Shown in pieces: positions 46,129 to 58,990 of a stretch of 64,000 nucleotides of DNA (its first letter is position 1; the number at the start of each line of letters is the position of its first letter). The position numbers and the translations under genes were made by a program. Source of the DNA: Bin80 sp965116685 (lineage in GTDB: Bacteria; Bacteroidota; Rhodothermia; Rhodothermales; Bin80); the NCBI GenBank assembly GCA_965116685.1, contig OZ220707.1, positions 1,860,001-1,924,000 of the forward strand. The letters run 5' to 3'. The notes below the pieces were generated by a model that ran no database searches, was not told the DNA's origin, and worked only from the letters and a program-made list of their open reading frames with translations.

Positions 46129-48615
46129 TTACCACAACCTGTACTGTGCTCTAAAAAAGATATGCCGGGTTGCCGCTGGAAAGAACTGTGGAGCTCCAAA
46201 TCCTGCGTTTCCATATAGAAGCACTTTTGAATCCAGAACATTGTTCACATCAAGTGAAAGCATCAATCCTCTGAGTGCGGATCGGTCACTGAAGGCCCAC
46301 TGCACGGTCGTAGACACTAGGGCATAGGGGTCTACCTTCAGGTTGTCCTGCTCAATACCGTCTGCAGTGCGCCCACCGCCATTGTCTACGTACTGTACTC
46401 CCGCCAGACGTGCATCTGCCCGCAACGTGAGGCCTGCATACTCATAGGTCACTCCCACATTTCCACTGCGCGCGGGGAAGCCCGCAATCGGATTGCCAGC
46501 CCGATCAATCGATGCAATCGAAAAATCCGGCTGTGTCGCGTATTCAACAAACTTTATGATGCGATTCCGGCTGAAGGTCGCATTGGCGAATGCATTCAAC
46601 CTCGGCAGGATCCGGGCCGCTGCTTCCAATTCAATCCCGATGTGCCGGGTGCGATCCGCATTTCCTGTACGTGGAACCCCAAACTGATCCAGCCCGCCGC
46701 TGGGCACAATTTCATCTCTGAACTCCATCCAGTAAGCGGACATGCGAAGCCGTAAAGCTCGGCGTTCGAGCTGTCCTCCAATTTCAAGGTCGGTCAGACG
46801 CTCGGGCTTCACGATCGGATTGTTGTAGTCAAAACTCCCATCTGAATTCCGCTCAAACTGGGGCATGAAACCAGCACCCGCTTCCTCGCCGTCATAGAGA
46901 GATTTCATTCGCGGCTCCCGGTTAGCGTAGGAAATACTCACATAAGCACTGAGTGGCTGCTCCGGGTTCAAGGTCATCCCTACACGCGGATTTACGAACA
47001 AATAGGGAACACGAAAAGAGTTTCCAAAAAACTGCTCCTCAACAAGCCGGTACTGCCGCCATGTGAGCTGCATATCCGCCTGGATTGCCAGACGCCTGTG
47101 TGGTCGCATCAAATGGCTTGCATAGACTGAGCCTACGGTCTTTTCACCTCGCACACTGTAGACCCGGTAATCATGCTCTGCTCCAATGACTTCTGTGGGA
47201 AGTCCCGTGGCTTCTTCAACGCGCCCCCATCGCAATGACCGATGCAGGCGTAGCTCCCCTCCGAAGGTGGTTTCTGAGCCGGGGCGAACGATTTGATAGC
47301 GTGGCATCCACCCCGTTTGCCATTGATCCAAGGCGGCACGAAACAGCACCGTAGCATCCGGCGCACTGATGTACAGGGGGTTCTGTCGCTGCGCCTGATT
47401 CAATCCCCTCCATTCTGCGGGAAGGCGCAAATACTCTGCACTCCGAAACGTCCCCCCAAAATCAAATTCCCCGATCCCCTTGATCCAGAAGATCGCTTGT
47501 TCAAAGGTTCGGTTTGGACTTGGAGAAAAGGTGTGAAGAATCTCAACATGGGGTTGATGAAAACGCTCAATATCCCGGGTTGCCTCACTGAAGTTATAGC
47601 GACGATCGATCGTTCCGCCAAACTCATCATCCACCGTCTGGGTATTCGCCGGTTTGGGGATTCCCCCGTAAGCCAATCCATCTTTCTGGGGGCCACCGTA
47701 GGACTGCAGGGTGAATGTATGCCGCTCACCATAGCGGCGGATTCCGATAAAGTATCGCCAAAATTCGGACCAGGACCAGTCCCGGTACCCGTCCGATGTC
47801 AGCCGACTGACTCGTGCATACGCCGCATAGCGCCCACCCAGGAGACCGGTATTTGCCTGGAACGTATAGCGTTGCGTGTCATAAGTGCCATATCCTGCTT
47901 CCAGCCGAACATCTGTAGTAGGGCGATACGGGTCAGTCACAATATTGATTGCACCGCCGATTCCGGTGGAGCCATAGGCTGCAGCTCCAGCTCCGCGCTG
48001 TACCTGAATGTCCTGTATCGAGCCCTGCAAATCAAAGAAGTTGATCCAGAACACGTTATGTTCCTCTGGATCATTCTGTGGAATTCCATTGATCGAAACC
48101 GCCACACGCCGCTGCCCGAATCCTCGTAATCTCAGGTAGGAATAGCCCAGATCATTTCCATTCTCGCTGTAATGTGTCGTAGAAACCGAACGAGCCAGTG
48201 CAGCGGGCAGATCCTGCATGGAAGGTAGCACGGCAAGCTCCCGGGCGGTAATGTTGCTGTGGGTGAGCGGGGTCAGTTGTTCCCGGGCACGTCGGGCCTC
48301 CGCAACGACCTCACCACCATAAAGGAGCCCTTCCTCAAGAATAAACGTCCTTTGTACGGCAGCATTCAGCTCAAGAACTTGACGCAGCGTTGTATAGCCG
48401 AGGAAACGAATCTCCAGGGTATACGCTCCCGCAGCAACCTCCAACTCAAAGCTCCCGCTCTGATCGGTTACCGTGGAATGTCGGGGAATCGGGGAATCTT
48501 CAAAGAAGAGTTGAACAGTTGCTCCTTCGAGGGGCTCACCGGTTGATGATTGAACCACCCCCGACAGTGAGGGACTCAGAAGAAACGTGGAAAAAACCAG
48601 TACGGAAAGCAGCAT
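46129..48615 (-). CDS. TonB-dependent receptor under TPP riboswitch control (probable thiamine importer)
   Basis: About 828 residues from ATG 48615 (MLLSVLVFSTFLLSPSLSG signal peptide); ATG 48666 is an alternative adding 17 residues. A CarboxypepD-regulatory-like domain (SGVVQSSTGEPLEGATVQL) is followed by a plug (YLRLRGFGQRRVAVSINGIP, GAGAAAYGSTGIGGAINI) and a 22-strand-type barrel ending FFRAQYRLW. A TPP riboswitch in the leader, directly upstream and on the same strand, says expression falls when thiamine pyrophosphate is plentiful. Outer-membrane receptors with thi-box leaders are known candidates for thiamine uptake. No inner-membrane transporter gene follows. Confidence 0.9.
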   Translation of the reverse strand: MLLSVLVFSTFLLSPSLSGVVQSSTGEPLEGATVQLFFEDSPIPRHSTVTDQSGSFELEVAAGAYTLEIRFLGYTTLRQVLELNAAVQRTFILEEGLLYGGEVVAEARRAREQLTPLTHSNITARELAVLPSMQDLPAALARSVSTTHYSENGNDLGYSYLRLRGFGQRRVAVSINGIPQNDPEEHNVFWINFFDLQGSIQDIQVQRGAGAAAYGSTGIGGAINIVTDPYRPTTDVRLEAGYGTYDTQRYTFQANTGLLGGRYAAYARVSRLTSDGYRDWSWSEFWRYFIGIRRYGERHTFTLQSYGGPQKDGLAYGGIPKPANTQTVDDEFGGTIDRRYNFSEATRDIERFHQPHVEILHTFSPSPNRTFEQAIFWIKGIGEFDFGGTFRSAEYLRLPAEWRGLNQAQRQNPLYISAPDATVLFRAALDQWQTGWMPRYQIVRPGSETTFGGELRLHRSLRWGRVEEATGLPTEVIGAEHDYRVYSVRGEKTVGSVYASHLMRPHRRLAIQADMQLTWRQYRLVEEQFFGNSFRVPYLFVNPRVGMTLNPEQPLSAYVSISYANREPRMKSLYDGEEAGAGFMPQFERNSDGSFDYNNPIVKPERLTDLEIGGQLERRALRLRMSAYWMEFRDEIVPSGGLDQFGVPRTGNADRTRHIGIELEAAARILPRLNAFANATFSRNRIIKFVEYATQPDFSIASIDRAGNPIAGFPARSGNVGVTYEYAGLTLRADARLAGVQYVDNGGGRTADGIEQDNLKVDPYALVSTTVQWAFSDRSALRGLMLSLDVNNVLDSKVLLYGNAGFGAPQFFPAATRHIFFRAQYRLW

Positions 48616-48666
48616 ACTACAGCGTGTTTTTTTACCCTGCTTGGCGGATGCCACTGCACTTCCCAT

Positions 48667-48742
48667 GCGTTTTCCTACGCCGGCATTACCCGGATCAGGT
48701 ACAAAGGGTTTGATCTCAGCCCCCACAGGAGGCACCCCCAAG
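48667..48742 (-). promoter_or_regulatory. TPP (thi-box) riboswitch
   Basis: Read on the minus strand: GGGGGTGCC, then GGGGCTGAGATCAAACCC, TTTGTACCTGATCCGGGTAA and TGCCGGCGTAGGAAA. This matches the conserved thi-box core (CTGAGA, ACCC, ACCTGATC.GG.TAAT.CCGGCGTAGG.A) almost base for base. It lies just before the receptor start, so it may act on translation initiation. The long ORF start at 48753 would run through the riboswitch and is not credible. Confidence 0.95.
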
Positions 48743-48757
48743 CAATCTAGCAATCAT

Positions 48758-48807
48758 AAAAGAGAACGCAACAGGAGGCCAGATCCAATCGGAAATGGCC
48801 CTGTTGC
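48758..48807 (-). terminator. Rho-independent terminator of the rRNA operon
   Basis: Downstream of 5S on the minus strand, GCAACAGGGCCA pairs with TGGCCTCCTGTTGC around a 14-nt loop and is followed by GTTCTCTTTT. A strong stem with a T-rich tail right after the last rRNA. Confidence 0.85.
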
Positions 48808-48814
48808 AAATGGA

Positions 48815-48931
48815 ATTCCTGGCACCGACCTACTCTCCCACCACGAAGGGCAGTACCATCGGCGCTGCGGGACTTAACGACTCTGTTCGGAATGGAAGAG
48901 GTGTATCCCCCGCGCTATAAGCACCAGGAAG
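48815..48931 (-). rRNA. rrf: 5S ribosomal RNA
   Basis: The minus strand reads TTCCTGGTGCTTATAGCG, then CCTCTTCCATTCCGAACAGA, GGTACTGCCC, GGGAGAGTAGGTCGGTGCC and closes with the complementary CAGGAA. Length about 117 nt. Last gene of the rRNA operon. Confidence 0.95.
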
Positions 48932-49008
48932 CCTGTCGCTGCACGAAGCAGCAATAATTTGACAGGACGATTTCGCCATATGATCAGCGCACAGTGCGTA
49001 AACGAGCT

Positions 49009-49032
49009 CTGACTTCTGTAAAATTTCAAAGG
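49009..49032 (-). other. Pre-23S processing stem, 3' strand
   Basis: This 24-base stretch can pair with 51976-51999 with 22 of 24 positions complementary. The two bracket 23S rRNA exactly, as the RNase III-type processing stem does. Confidence 0.8.
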
Positions 49033-51975
<2,943 letters not shown>

Positions 51976-51999
51976 CCTTTGAGATTTTACACAAGTCAG
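51976..51999 (-). other. Pre-23S processing stem, 5' strand
   Basis: Complement of 49009-49032 (22 of 24). See that entry. Confidence 0.8.
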
Positions 52000-52145
52000 G
52001 TTCGCGAGAACTCCCGGTGGGGAAGTTCTCTGCGCTCGTTTTACGCTCGGACGAAAACCAGAATAGGCTTTCGTCATTTCTGCGTGTTGTTCATATTGGC
52101 GAATATCATCATGTCAAAGAACATTGGATCAACCTTCGACCCTAG

Positions 52146-52218
52146 TGGAGTTAGCCGGATTCGAACCGGCGACCCTCGGTATGCAAAACCGATGCTCTAC
52201 CATCTGAGCTATAACCCC
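52146..52218 (-). tRNA. tRNA-Ala (TGC)
   Basis: A 73-nt cloverleaf on the minus strand: acceptor GGGGTTA pairing with TAACTCC, D-arm GCTCAGATGGTAGAGC, anticodon loop with TGC in GGTTTTGCATACC, and T-arm GGTTCGAATCC. Lies in the 16S-23S spacer. Confidence 0.97.
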
Positions 52219-52250
52219 TCACATTTAAGGACCGTATTGGGCCTGCGGGG

Positions 52251-52324
<74 letters not shown>

Positions 52325-52360
52325 TGAAATGCGGGTTTTATCCACTTGTAAAACCAGGGA

Positions 52361-52376
52361 AGAGTATAGCGAGTCC
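52361..52376 (-). other. Pre-16S processing stem, 3' strand
   Basis: AGAGTATAGCGAGTCC (plus strand) is the perfect inverted copy of 54048-54063. The 16-bp match encloses 16S rRNA and is the expected RNase III-type processing stem. Confidence 0.85.
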
Positions 52377-52410
52377 TGCCGATTCGGAAGACTGTTGTCT
52401 CAAGGCTCTC

Positions 52411-53943
<1,533 letters not shown>

Positions 53944-54357
53944 GAGATTTTGAATCTTATGTGAGCACTTATAGCACACTCTTCCTGACTAAATTTGGAT
54001 TGGCTGTTCCATAACAGAACAACCGATTCCTTGTCTGAATCGACAAAGGACTCGCTATACTCTCAACCTGTCAAAGAACTGTGCCTACCCAAAGGGGCAG
54101 GAGTACCAACGTACGGAATTTTTTTGACTTAAGCAAATCTAAAACGATCCCTGTTTTTTTCGGCTATAAACACATGGCACCAGATCCTGCGGTGACGCGT
54201 AAAACCAGAAATTGAAAACAGGAAAAGAACAGTCTGCCCAAGCAGTAATTCCGCTATGCTGATCATAGCAAAGACCGTGTCTAACCATGCCGGAAAAGTT
54301 GTTGTTCCCAAAATTTCCCGTTTTTGTGATTTTTTTTTATTTTTTTTCTGAATCCCC
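53944..54357. other. rRNA leader and divergent promoter region
   Basis: 414 bp between 16S and the divergent PASTA gene. The 5' strand of the pre-16S stem is at 54048-54063. TTCTTTGACAGG just above it (minus strand) contains a -35-like TTGACA but the -10 is not clear. 54300-54350 is T-rich, before the GTG start of the PASTA gene. The ORF at 54129-54311 has no support. Confidence 0.6.
54048..54063 (-). other. Pre-16S processing stem, 5' strand
   Basis: GGACTCGCTATACTCT (plus strand), perfect inverted copy of 52361-52376. Confidence 0.85.
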
Positions 54358-55113
54358 GTGAAACGACTCCCTCTGCGAAAGAATCCTTACCTCAAATGGG
54401 GCGCAGCACTACTGGTGGTGGTGTTTTTTGCGCTGTACCTCACGGTTGATCAAATCATCATGCCTCGAATCACCCGCCAGAACGAGGTGGTTTTCGTTCC
54501 TGATTTCCAGGGTATGCCCATTTCTGAGGCTATTCTGGAGATTGACTCTGTCGGACTTGTATTTGGCGACACCACTTCCCGTATTGGACCGGACAGTCTG
54601 CAGGGCCTGGTTGCGGTTCAAACCCCGCGCCCGAGCGCACCCGTAAGGCCCGGGCGACGAATCTACCTATCCATCTATCGCGGATTGGAGCAGGATGTAG
54701 TCGTTCCTGATGTGAGTACACAATCCCGTCGAAATGCCCGCCTAGTGTTGAGGGCCGCGGGGCTGGTCGTCTACGAAGAGCTTGACACGATTCCCAGCCC
54801 CGACCTTGGTGCGGTCACTCGCACGGACCCGGTCGCGGGATCTGTTATTCCCCGGGGAGACAGTATTACCGTCTGGTATGGGCGTGGCTTGAACCGAAAC
54901 CGGCTTGTCGAAGTGCCTGATGTGGTGGGGCAGCGCCATCATGCCGCCGACAGCCTGCTTCGCACTTTATTTTTCTGGCCTCGCTTACTGAGTCAAGAGG
55001 AAGACCCTGACAACCCCTTGATTCTACGACAATCGCCTGAACCGGGAGAACTCCGGGCGGAAGGATCGGACATCCGTTTGTTTACAACTGCTGATTCCCT
55101 CGATCAGAGATAA
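54358..55113 (+). CDS. Membrane-anchored PASTA-domain protein
   Basis: The 251-residue protein starts at GTG 54358. After a basic n-region there is one transmembrane helix (WGAALLVVVFFALYLTVDQI), then three PASTA domains facing the periplasm. They begin near VPDFQGMPISEAILEI, VPDVSTQSRRNARLVL and VPDVVGQRHHAADSLL. PASTA domains bind peptidoglycan or its precursors in kinases and penicillin-binding proteins; here there is no kinase or PBP domain. Stand-alone PASTA proteins of this size are common in Bacteroidota. Role in cell-envelope sensing is inference. Confidence 0.88.
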   Translation: MKRLPLRKNPYLKWGAALLVVVFFALYLTVDQIIMPRITRQNEVVFVPDFQGMPISEAILEIDSVGLVFGDTTSRIGPDSLQGLVAVQTPRPSAPVRPGRRIYLSIYRGLEQDVVVPDVSTQSRRNARLVLRAAGLVVYEELDTIPSPDLGAVTRTDPVAGSVIPRGDSITVWYGRGLNRNRLVEVPDVVGQRHHAADSLLRTLFFWPRLLSQEEDPDNPLILRQSPEPGELRAEGSDIRLFTTADSLDQR

Positions 55114-55415
55114 AAGCTGGACCGGCAGCGGGCCGCTGTGCCGAAACTTTGGACCGAGCTCATCTTCGGAGTTGTGGAACTCAAGGGAGTTCTGGCTGGC
55201 GCCATACAAGAAGTCCGATCGCCGAATGGACATGGCAACCACTTAGGCTTGGTCATGGACTTGATCGTGCACTGGCAGGGACGACGACGCATTAATAAGG
55301 AGTCTACGCGCCCTTGATGCGATTCGGTGCCCAAGTCCCAAACGCAAGATATAATAGCATAGCAGGTTCCTCAGCCGAGCCTTATCCTTACTGCTGAACC
55401 TAACTTTCAATTACT

Positions 55416-56546
55416 ATGCTATCCCAACCCACATCCCCTTCTTCTCAGACGCGTTACTTTATCGGACTGGACGTTCACCGTGCCACGATTGCATCGTGCG
55501 TTTATGATGCGGATCTGCGGCGTTTCTGTGATGAGCGGGAGTTTTCCGCACAAAAGCCGGAACGTCTGTCCAGATTTGTGGCATCAATGCGGTCTAAATA
55601 CGATGATTTCCGTTGTTGCTACGAAGCGTCTTTTTGCGGCACGGCGCTCTACGAAGCGCTGACTGCCCTGGGCGTTGATTGTGCCATCATTGCGCCGGGT
55701 TCTATTCCACGGCGCACTGGGGATCGAATTAAAACAGACCGGCGTGATGCCAGGAAGCTGGCCGAGTACTTTGCGGCGGGTCTTTTGACCGAATGTTTTA
55801 TTCTGGATTCGGAATTGAGATCTGTCCGGAGTCTGGTCAGGAGTCGTGAAGCGCTGATAAAGAATCTCCACCGATCCAAAATGCAAGTCATTCATTTTTT
55901 GCATGGCCGTGGACACAGCTATAATGCAGGAGGCAACTGGACGCAAAAGTTTATGGTTTGGATCAATAAGGTCGAATTGGATCAGCCCAACGACGCGCAG
56001 GTATTACGGGGAAGCCTGGCGGATATTATCTATATCCAGTCACGGATTCGGGAGGTGGAACAGCAGATACGGACTGCGTCCGAGTCCATCAGGTTTCAGG
56101 AACCGATCCAGATTCTGCAGGGCTTTCGCGGCATTGGACTGATTACGGCCATGCAACTGGTCTGCGAGATCGGTGACTTGCGGCGGTTTGAAAAACCGAC
56201 CGCCCTGATGGCCTATCTGGGACTGGTTCCATCTCAGCGTTCATCGGGGAACACCGTTCGGTCTGGTTCGATCACCAAGACCGGAAATGTCCATGCACGG
56301 AAAGCCTTGGTGAGTGCAGCCTGGAAATACATACACTATCCCCGGATCAGTGTATCCCTTGGTGAACGGCAGAAGCAATGCAGTGCCCGAACCGTGGCCA
56401 TTAGCCAGCGGGCACAAAAACGTTTACACCAACGATACCGAGCACTGACCAAACGAAAGCCGCCCAAAGTCGCGGTGGTTGCACTTGCCCGCGAACTGGC
56501 CGGCTTTCTATGGGAGGCCATGCAATCCCCCGTTCAGACTGCATGA
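55416..56546 (+). CDS. IS110-family transposase, left copy
   Basis: The 376-residue protein is a DEDD recombinase: RuvC-like N-terminus with D19 (YFIGLDVHRATIAS), Glu in CCYEASFCG, and paired Asp in KTDRRDARKLAEYF. A coiled middle leads to the Transposase_20 domain with ILQGFRGIGLITAMQLVCEI, LMAYLGLVPSQRSSGNT and the Ser-containing RSGSITKTGNVHARKAL. IS110 recombinases insert site-specifically without terminal repeats, guided by a bridge RNA. It differs from the right copy at only three residues (T/S in LL(T/S)ECF; I/T and I/V in DI(I/T)YIQSR(I/V)). Confidence 0.95.
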   Translation: MLSQPTSPSSQTRYFIGLDVHRATIASCVYDADLRRFCDEREFSAQKPERLSRFVASMRSKYDDFRCCYEASFCGTALYEALTALGVDCAIIAPGSIPRRTGDRIKTDRRDARKLAEYFAAGLLTECFILDSELRSVRSLVRSREALIKNLHRSKMQVIHFLHGRGHSYNAGGNWTQKFMVWINKVELDQPNDAQVLRGSLADIIYIQSRIREVEQQIRTASESIRFQEPIQILQGFRGIGLITAMQLVCEIGDLRRFEKPTALMAYLGLVPSQRSSGNTVRSGSITKTGNVHARKALVSAAWKYIHYPRISVSLGERQKQCSARTVAISQRAQKRLHQRYRALTKRKPPKVAVVALARELAGFLWEAMQSPVQTA

Positions 56547-56563
56547 ACTATCAATACGACAGA

Positions 56564-56763
56564 ATAGCCACGCAGAAGGATCCCCAAGCAAAGATGGAGA
56601 GCCCATGTGCAAACTTTTCGGTAGCGATTACCGCGAGCCCGAGTCGCAAGATTATGGCAGCTCCGACGAATTCAAATATTGAGCATTATGGCCTATGGCC
56701 TAGCATGCGTACACCAGATTGATCAGCCGTCGCAATTGCTCAAGGATCCTTCTTCGTGGCTAT
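56564..56763 (+). ncRNA. Candidate bridge (seeker) RNA of the left IS110-type element
   Basis: A 200-nt segment starts ATAGCCACGCAGAAGGATCC and ends with its inverted copy GGATCCTTCTTCGTGGCTAT (19 of 20 pair). It begins 18 nt after the transposase stop. Inside are further short dyads (for example TATGGCCTATGGCC near 56686). In IS1111-type elements the guide RNA comes from the 3' non-coding end, and this is the only long non-coding part of the element. The role is inferred from position and fold. Confidence 0.55.
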
Positions 56764-56789
56764 CTGTCCTATATTATAACAAAATGTAA

Positions 56790-58941
56790 CTGAACTTCCC
56801 CCCTATTTTTCGGCGGACCCGGCAATTTTGAGTCTCACCCCTCTCATTTAGGCCCAGAATTCTACTTTTTGTCCCACTTTTGCCTCTAATCTGGGACAAA
56901 CTGTCCCTATTTTCCTTGTTTTGCCCAAATTTATGCCATTCCAGGACGTTTTTGTTCGAAATATTTCTGTCCATGTTTATTTTTTAGTTTTTCGGCCTCC
57001 TTTTTCTATAAATTGGTGCTTTTATGCCCATTATTTCGTATATTTATCCCAGTCGCTATTCATTCTTACGAATCCTTCCTGTCCATGTACGTCGAACGAA
57101 TTCCCAACCGAAATTCCAACCCCACCTGGCTCATCCGGGAGTCCAAGTGGGTCAACGGACGCGCCCAGAAAACCACCCTCGCCAATCTCACCAAACTCCC
57201 CCAGGGGCTGATTGAGAGCATTCGAATTCTCCTCAAAGGCGGCACTGCCGTCAAGTCCATAAAAGACTCCTTCAAAATTCGAAGCAATCAACCCCATGGA
57301 CATGTGGCCGCCGTCTTGGGCATCATGAACCACATCAAACTGCCGGAACTGATTGCCCCAAAGAATTCCCGCTTCCGTCGACTGATCCTCGGCATGATTG
57401 CTGCACGCGTGATCAACGCAGGCAGCAAGCTCTCCGCCAGTGCCATGCTGGATGTCAAAACCGCCTCCAACACGCTCAATGAAGAACTCGGACTCAAACG
57501 CGTGGATGAAGATGATCTCTATGATGCGATGGATAAGCTGTTCAAACGCAAGACCGATATTGAGTGTCGCTTGGCCAAAAAACATCTCAAGGAGGGCAGT
57601 CTGGTGCTCTACGATGTGACGAGCAGCTATGTGGAAGGCGAAAAAAATGAATGGGCAGAGTATGGCTACAACCGGGACAAGAAGCAGGGCAAAAAGCAGA
57701 TTGTCTATGGGCTGATGACCGATCAGGAGGGCTGTCCGGTATCCGTGGAGGTGTTTCGTGGCAATACTGCAGACACCAGTACGCTGCGTACGCAGGTGGA
57801 AAAGATTCAGAAAACGTTTGAACTCAAGCATGTGGTGTTGGTCGGGGACCGCGGAATCCTGAAGCAAAAACAGATTCAGGAGGAAATCCTGCCGGTGGGA
57901 CTGGATTGGATCACGGCGATGCAAAAGCAAGAGATTCGCAAGGTGGTGGAGAAAAAAGAGTATCAGATGAGTCTATTTGATGAACAGGACATGGCGGAGG
58001 TCTGCTGTGATCTGTATCCACAGGATCGTCTGATCCTGTGCAGAAATCCCTTACAGGCCGAAAAGAGCAAGAAAACGCGAGCGGAACTGTTATTGAAGGC
58101 GGAGGAGAAACTTGACAAGATCGTTGTGGCGGTCAAAAACGGCCGACTCAAAGATGCAGGGAAAATTGGCGTGCGGGCCGGAAAGGTGTTCGGGGACAAG
58201 AAGTATAAAAAGAAATACTTTCACCTGGAGATTCAGGAAGGATATTTTTCGTATACCCGCAATGAAGAAGTACTCCAGAAAGAGGAGCGGTTCGATGGCC
58301 TGTATGCGATCCGTAGCAGTCTGAAGAAGGAGGACGTGGCCGAGTTGGTCACCAATTACAAACGGCTTTCCACGGTGGAGATCGCCTTCCGCACGATGAA
58401 GTCCATGTCGTTGCGGGTGCGTCCGATTTATCATTACACCCAAGACCGGGTCGTTGCACATGTCTTTTTGTGCATGCTGGCCTACTATGTGGAATATCAT
58501 CTGCGCCGGAAGCTGGCGCCAATGCTGTTTGCCGAAGATGATCTGGAAGCAAGACGAACCCAGCGCGAAGGCGTTGTTGAGCCGGCCAAACCCTCAAAAT
58601 CGGCAAAAAAGAAGGCCCAAACCAAACGAACCAAAGAGGGAGAGAAAGCCATGAGCTTTGCGAGCCTGATGCAAGAACTTTCGGGACTGTGCCGCCTGGT
58701 TATGATTCCAAAACTAGAGTCAGACACGAGCCAGGAAGTCATTATGTATGAGACGATCAGTCCCACGCAAAAGCGGGCACTCAAACTTCTGAACGTCAAA
58801 TTGTTTTAGTCATCGGTTCGCCGAATTGATGTAACCTCCCCCGGGCCGCCGCCTCTGGCAGTCAATCATCTTCCAAAAAAAAAGCCTCGAATCCGTGAGG
58901 AAAATCGTGCCTTCAAGAAACTGGAAAGGGGGGAAGTTCAG
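56790..58941 (+). mobile_element. IS1634-type element A (2152 bp)
   Basis: Ends are CTGAACTTCCCCCCTA and the inverted AAGGGGGGAAGTTCAG. The 6-bp direct repeat ATGTAA lies at 56784-56789 and 58942-58947. It is inserted in the 3' non-coding end of the left IS110-type element, 21 bp past the candidate bridge RNA; the uninterrupted right copy shows the original sequence. Confidence 0.94.
57085..58809 (+). CDS. IS1634-family transposase A
   Basis: About 574 residues from ATG 57085 (MYVERIPNRNSNPTW). IS4-superfamily DDE protein: LVLYDVTSSYVEGEKNE (first Asp), HVVLVGDRGILKQKQI (second Asp), and YKRLSTVEIAFRTMKSMSLR with the catalytic Glu, followed by the RPIYHYTQDRVVAHVFLCML block characteristic of IS1634. 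A Lys-rich linker (KPSKSAKKKAQTKRTK) precedes the end. The frame is intact with perfect target duplications. The ORF opens at TTG/ATG-like codons upstream but has no homology there. Confidence 0.93.
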   Translation: MYVERIPNRNSNPTWLIRESKWVNGRAQKTTLANLTKLPQGLIESIRILLKGGTAVKSIKDSFKIRSNQPHGHVAAVLGIMNHIKLPELIAPKNSRFRRLILGMIAARVINAGSKLSASAMLDVKTASNTLNEELGLKRVDEDDLYDAMDKLFKRKTDIECRLAKKHLKEGSLVLYDVTSSYVEGEKNEWAEYGYNRDKKQGKKQIVYGLMTDQEGCPVSVEVFRGNTADTSTLRTQVEKIQKTFELKHVVLVGDRGILKQKQIQEEILPVGLDWITAMQKQEIRKVVEKKEYQMSLFDEQDMAEVCCDLYPQDRLILCRNPLQAEKSKKTRAELLLKAEEKLDKIVVAVKNGRLKDAGKIGVRAGKVFGDKKYKKKYFHLEIQEGYFSYTRNEEVLQKEERFDGLYAIRSSLKKEDVAELVTNYKRLSTVEIAFRTMKSMSLRVRPIYHYTQDRVVAHVFLCMLAYYVEYHLRRKLAPMLFAEDDLEARRTQREGVVEPAKPSKSAKKKAQTKRTKEGEKAMSFASLMQELSGLCRLVMIPKLESDTSQEVIMYETISPTQKRALKLLNVKLF

Positions 58942-58990
58942 ATGTAACCAAAACAATACATATTACCCAGAACTGGAACCTGCTATACTA

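Larger units (their letters stand above)
55355..58990 (+). mobile_element. IS110/IS1111-type element, left copy (split by IS1634-A)
   Basis: It runs from TAGCATAGCAGGTTCC (55355-55370) to the inverted GGAACCTGCTATACTA (58975-58990). These are subterminal-type inverted repeats as in the IS1111 group. Without the nested 2.15-kb element and its duplication it is about 1.48 kb. It has one transposase and a 240-nt 3' non-coding part holding a candidate bridge RNA. Confidence 0.8.

Noticed and set aside
48664..48753. Upstream start codons of the riboswitch-controlled receptor
   Set aside because: The start at 48753 runs through the TPP aptamer; the signal peptide begins downstream.
54129..54311. 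60-aa minus-strand ORF in the rRNA leader
   Set aside because: No homology, no ribosome site, and it lies in the rRNA promoter/leader region.
55114..55342. Possible coding remnant after the PASTA gene
   Set aside because: About 60 codons are open on the plus strand (VPKLWTELIFGVVELKGVL) without a start codon or known family; not enough to call a gene.
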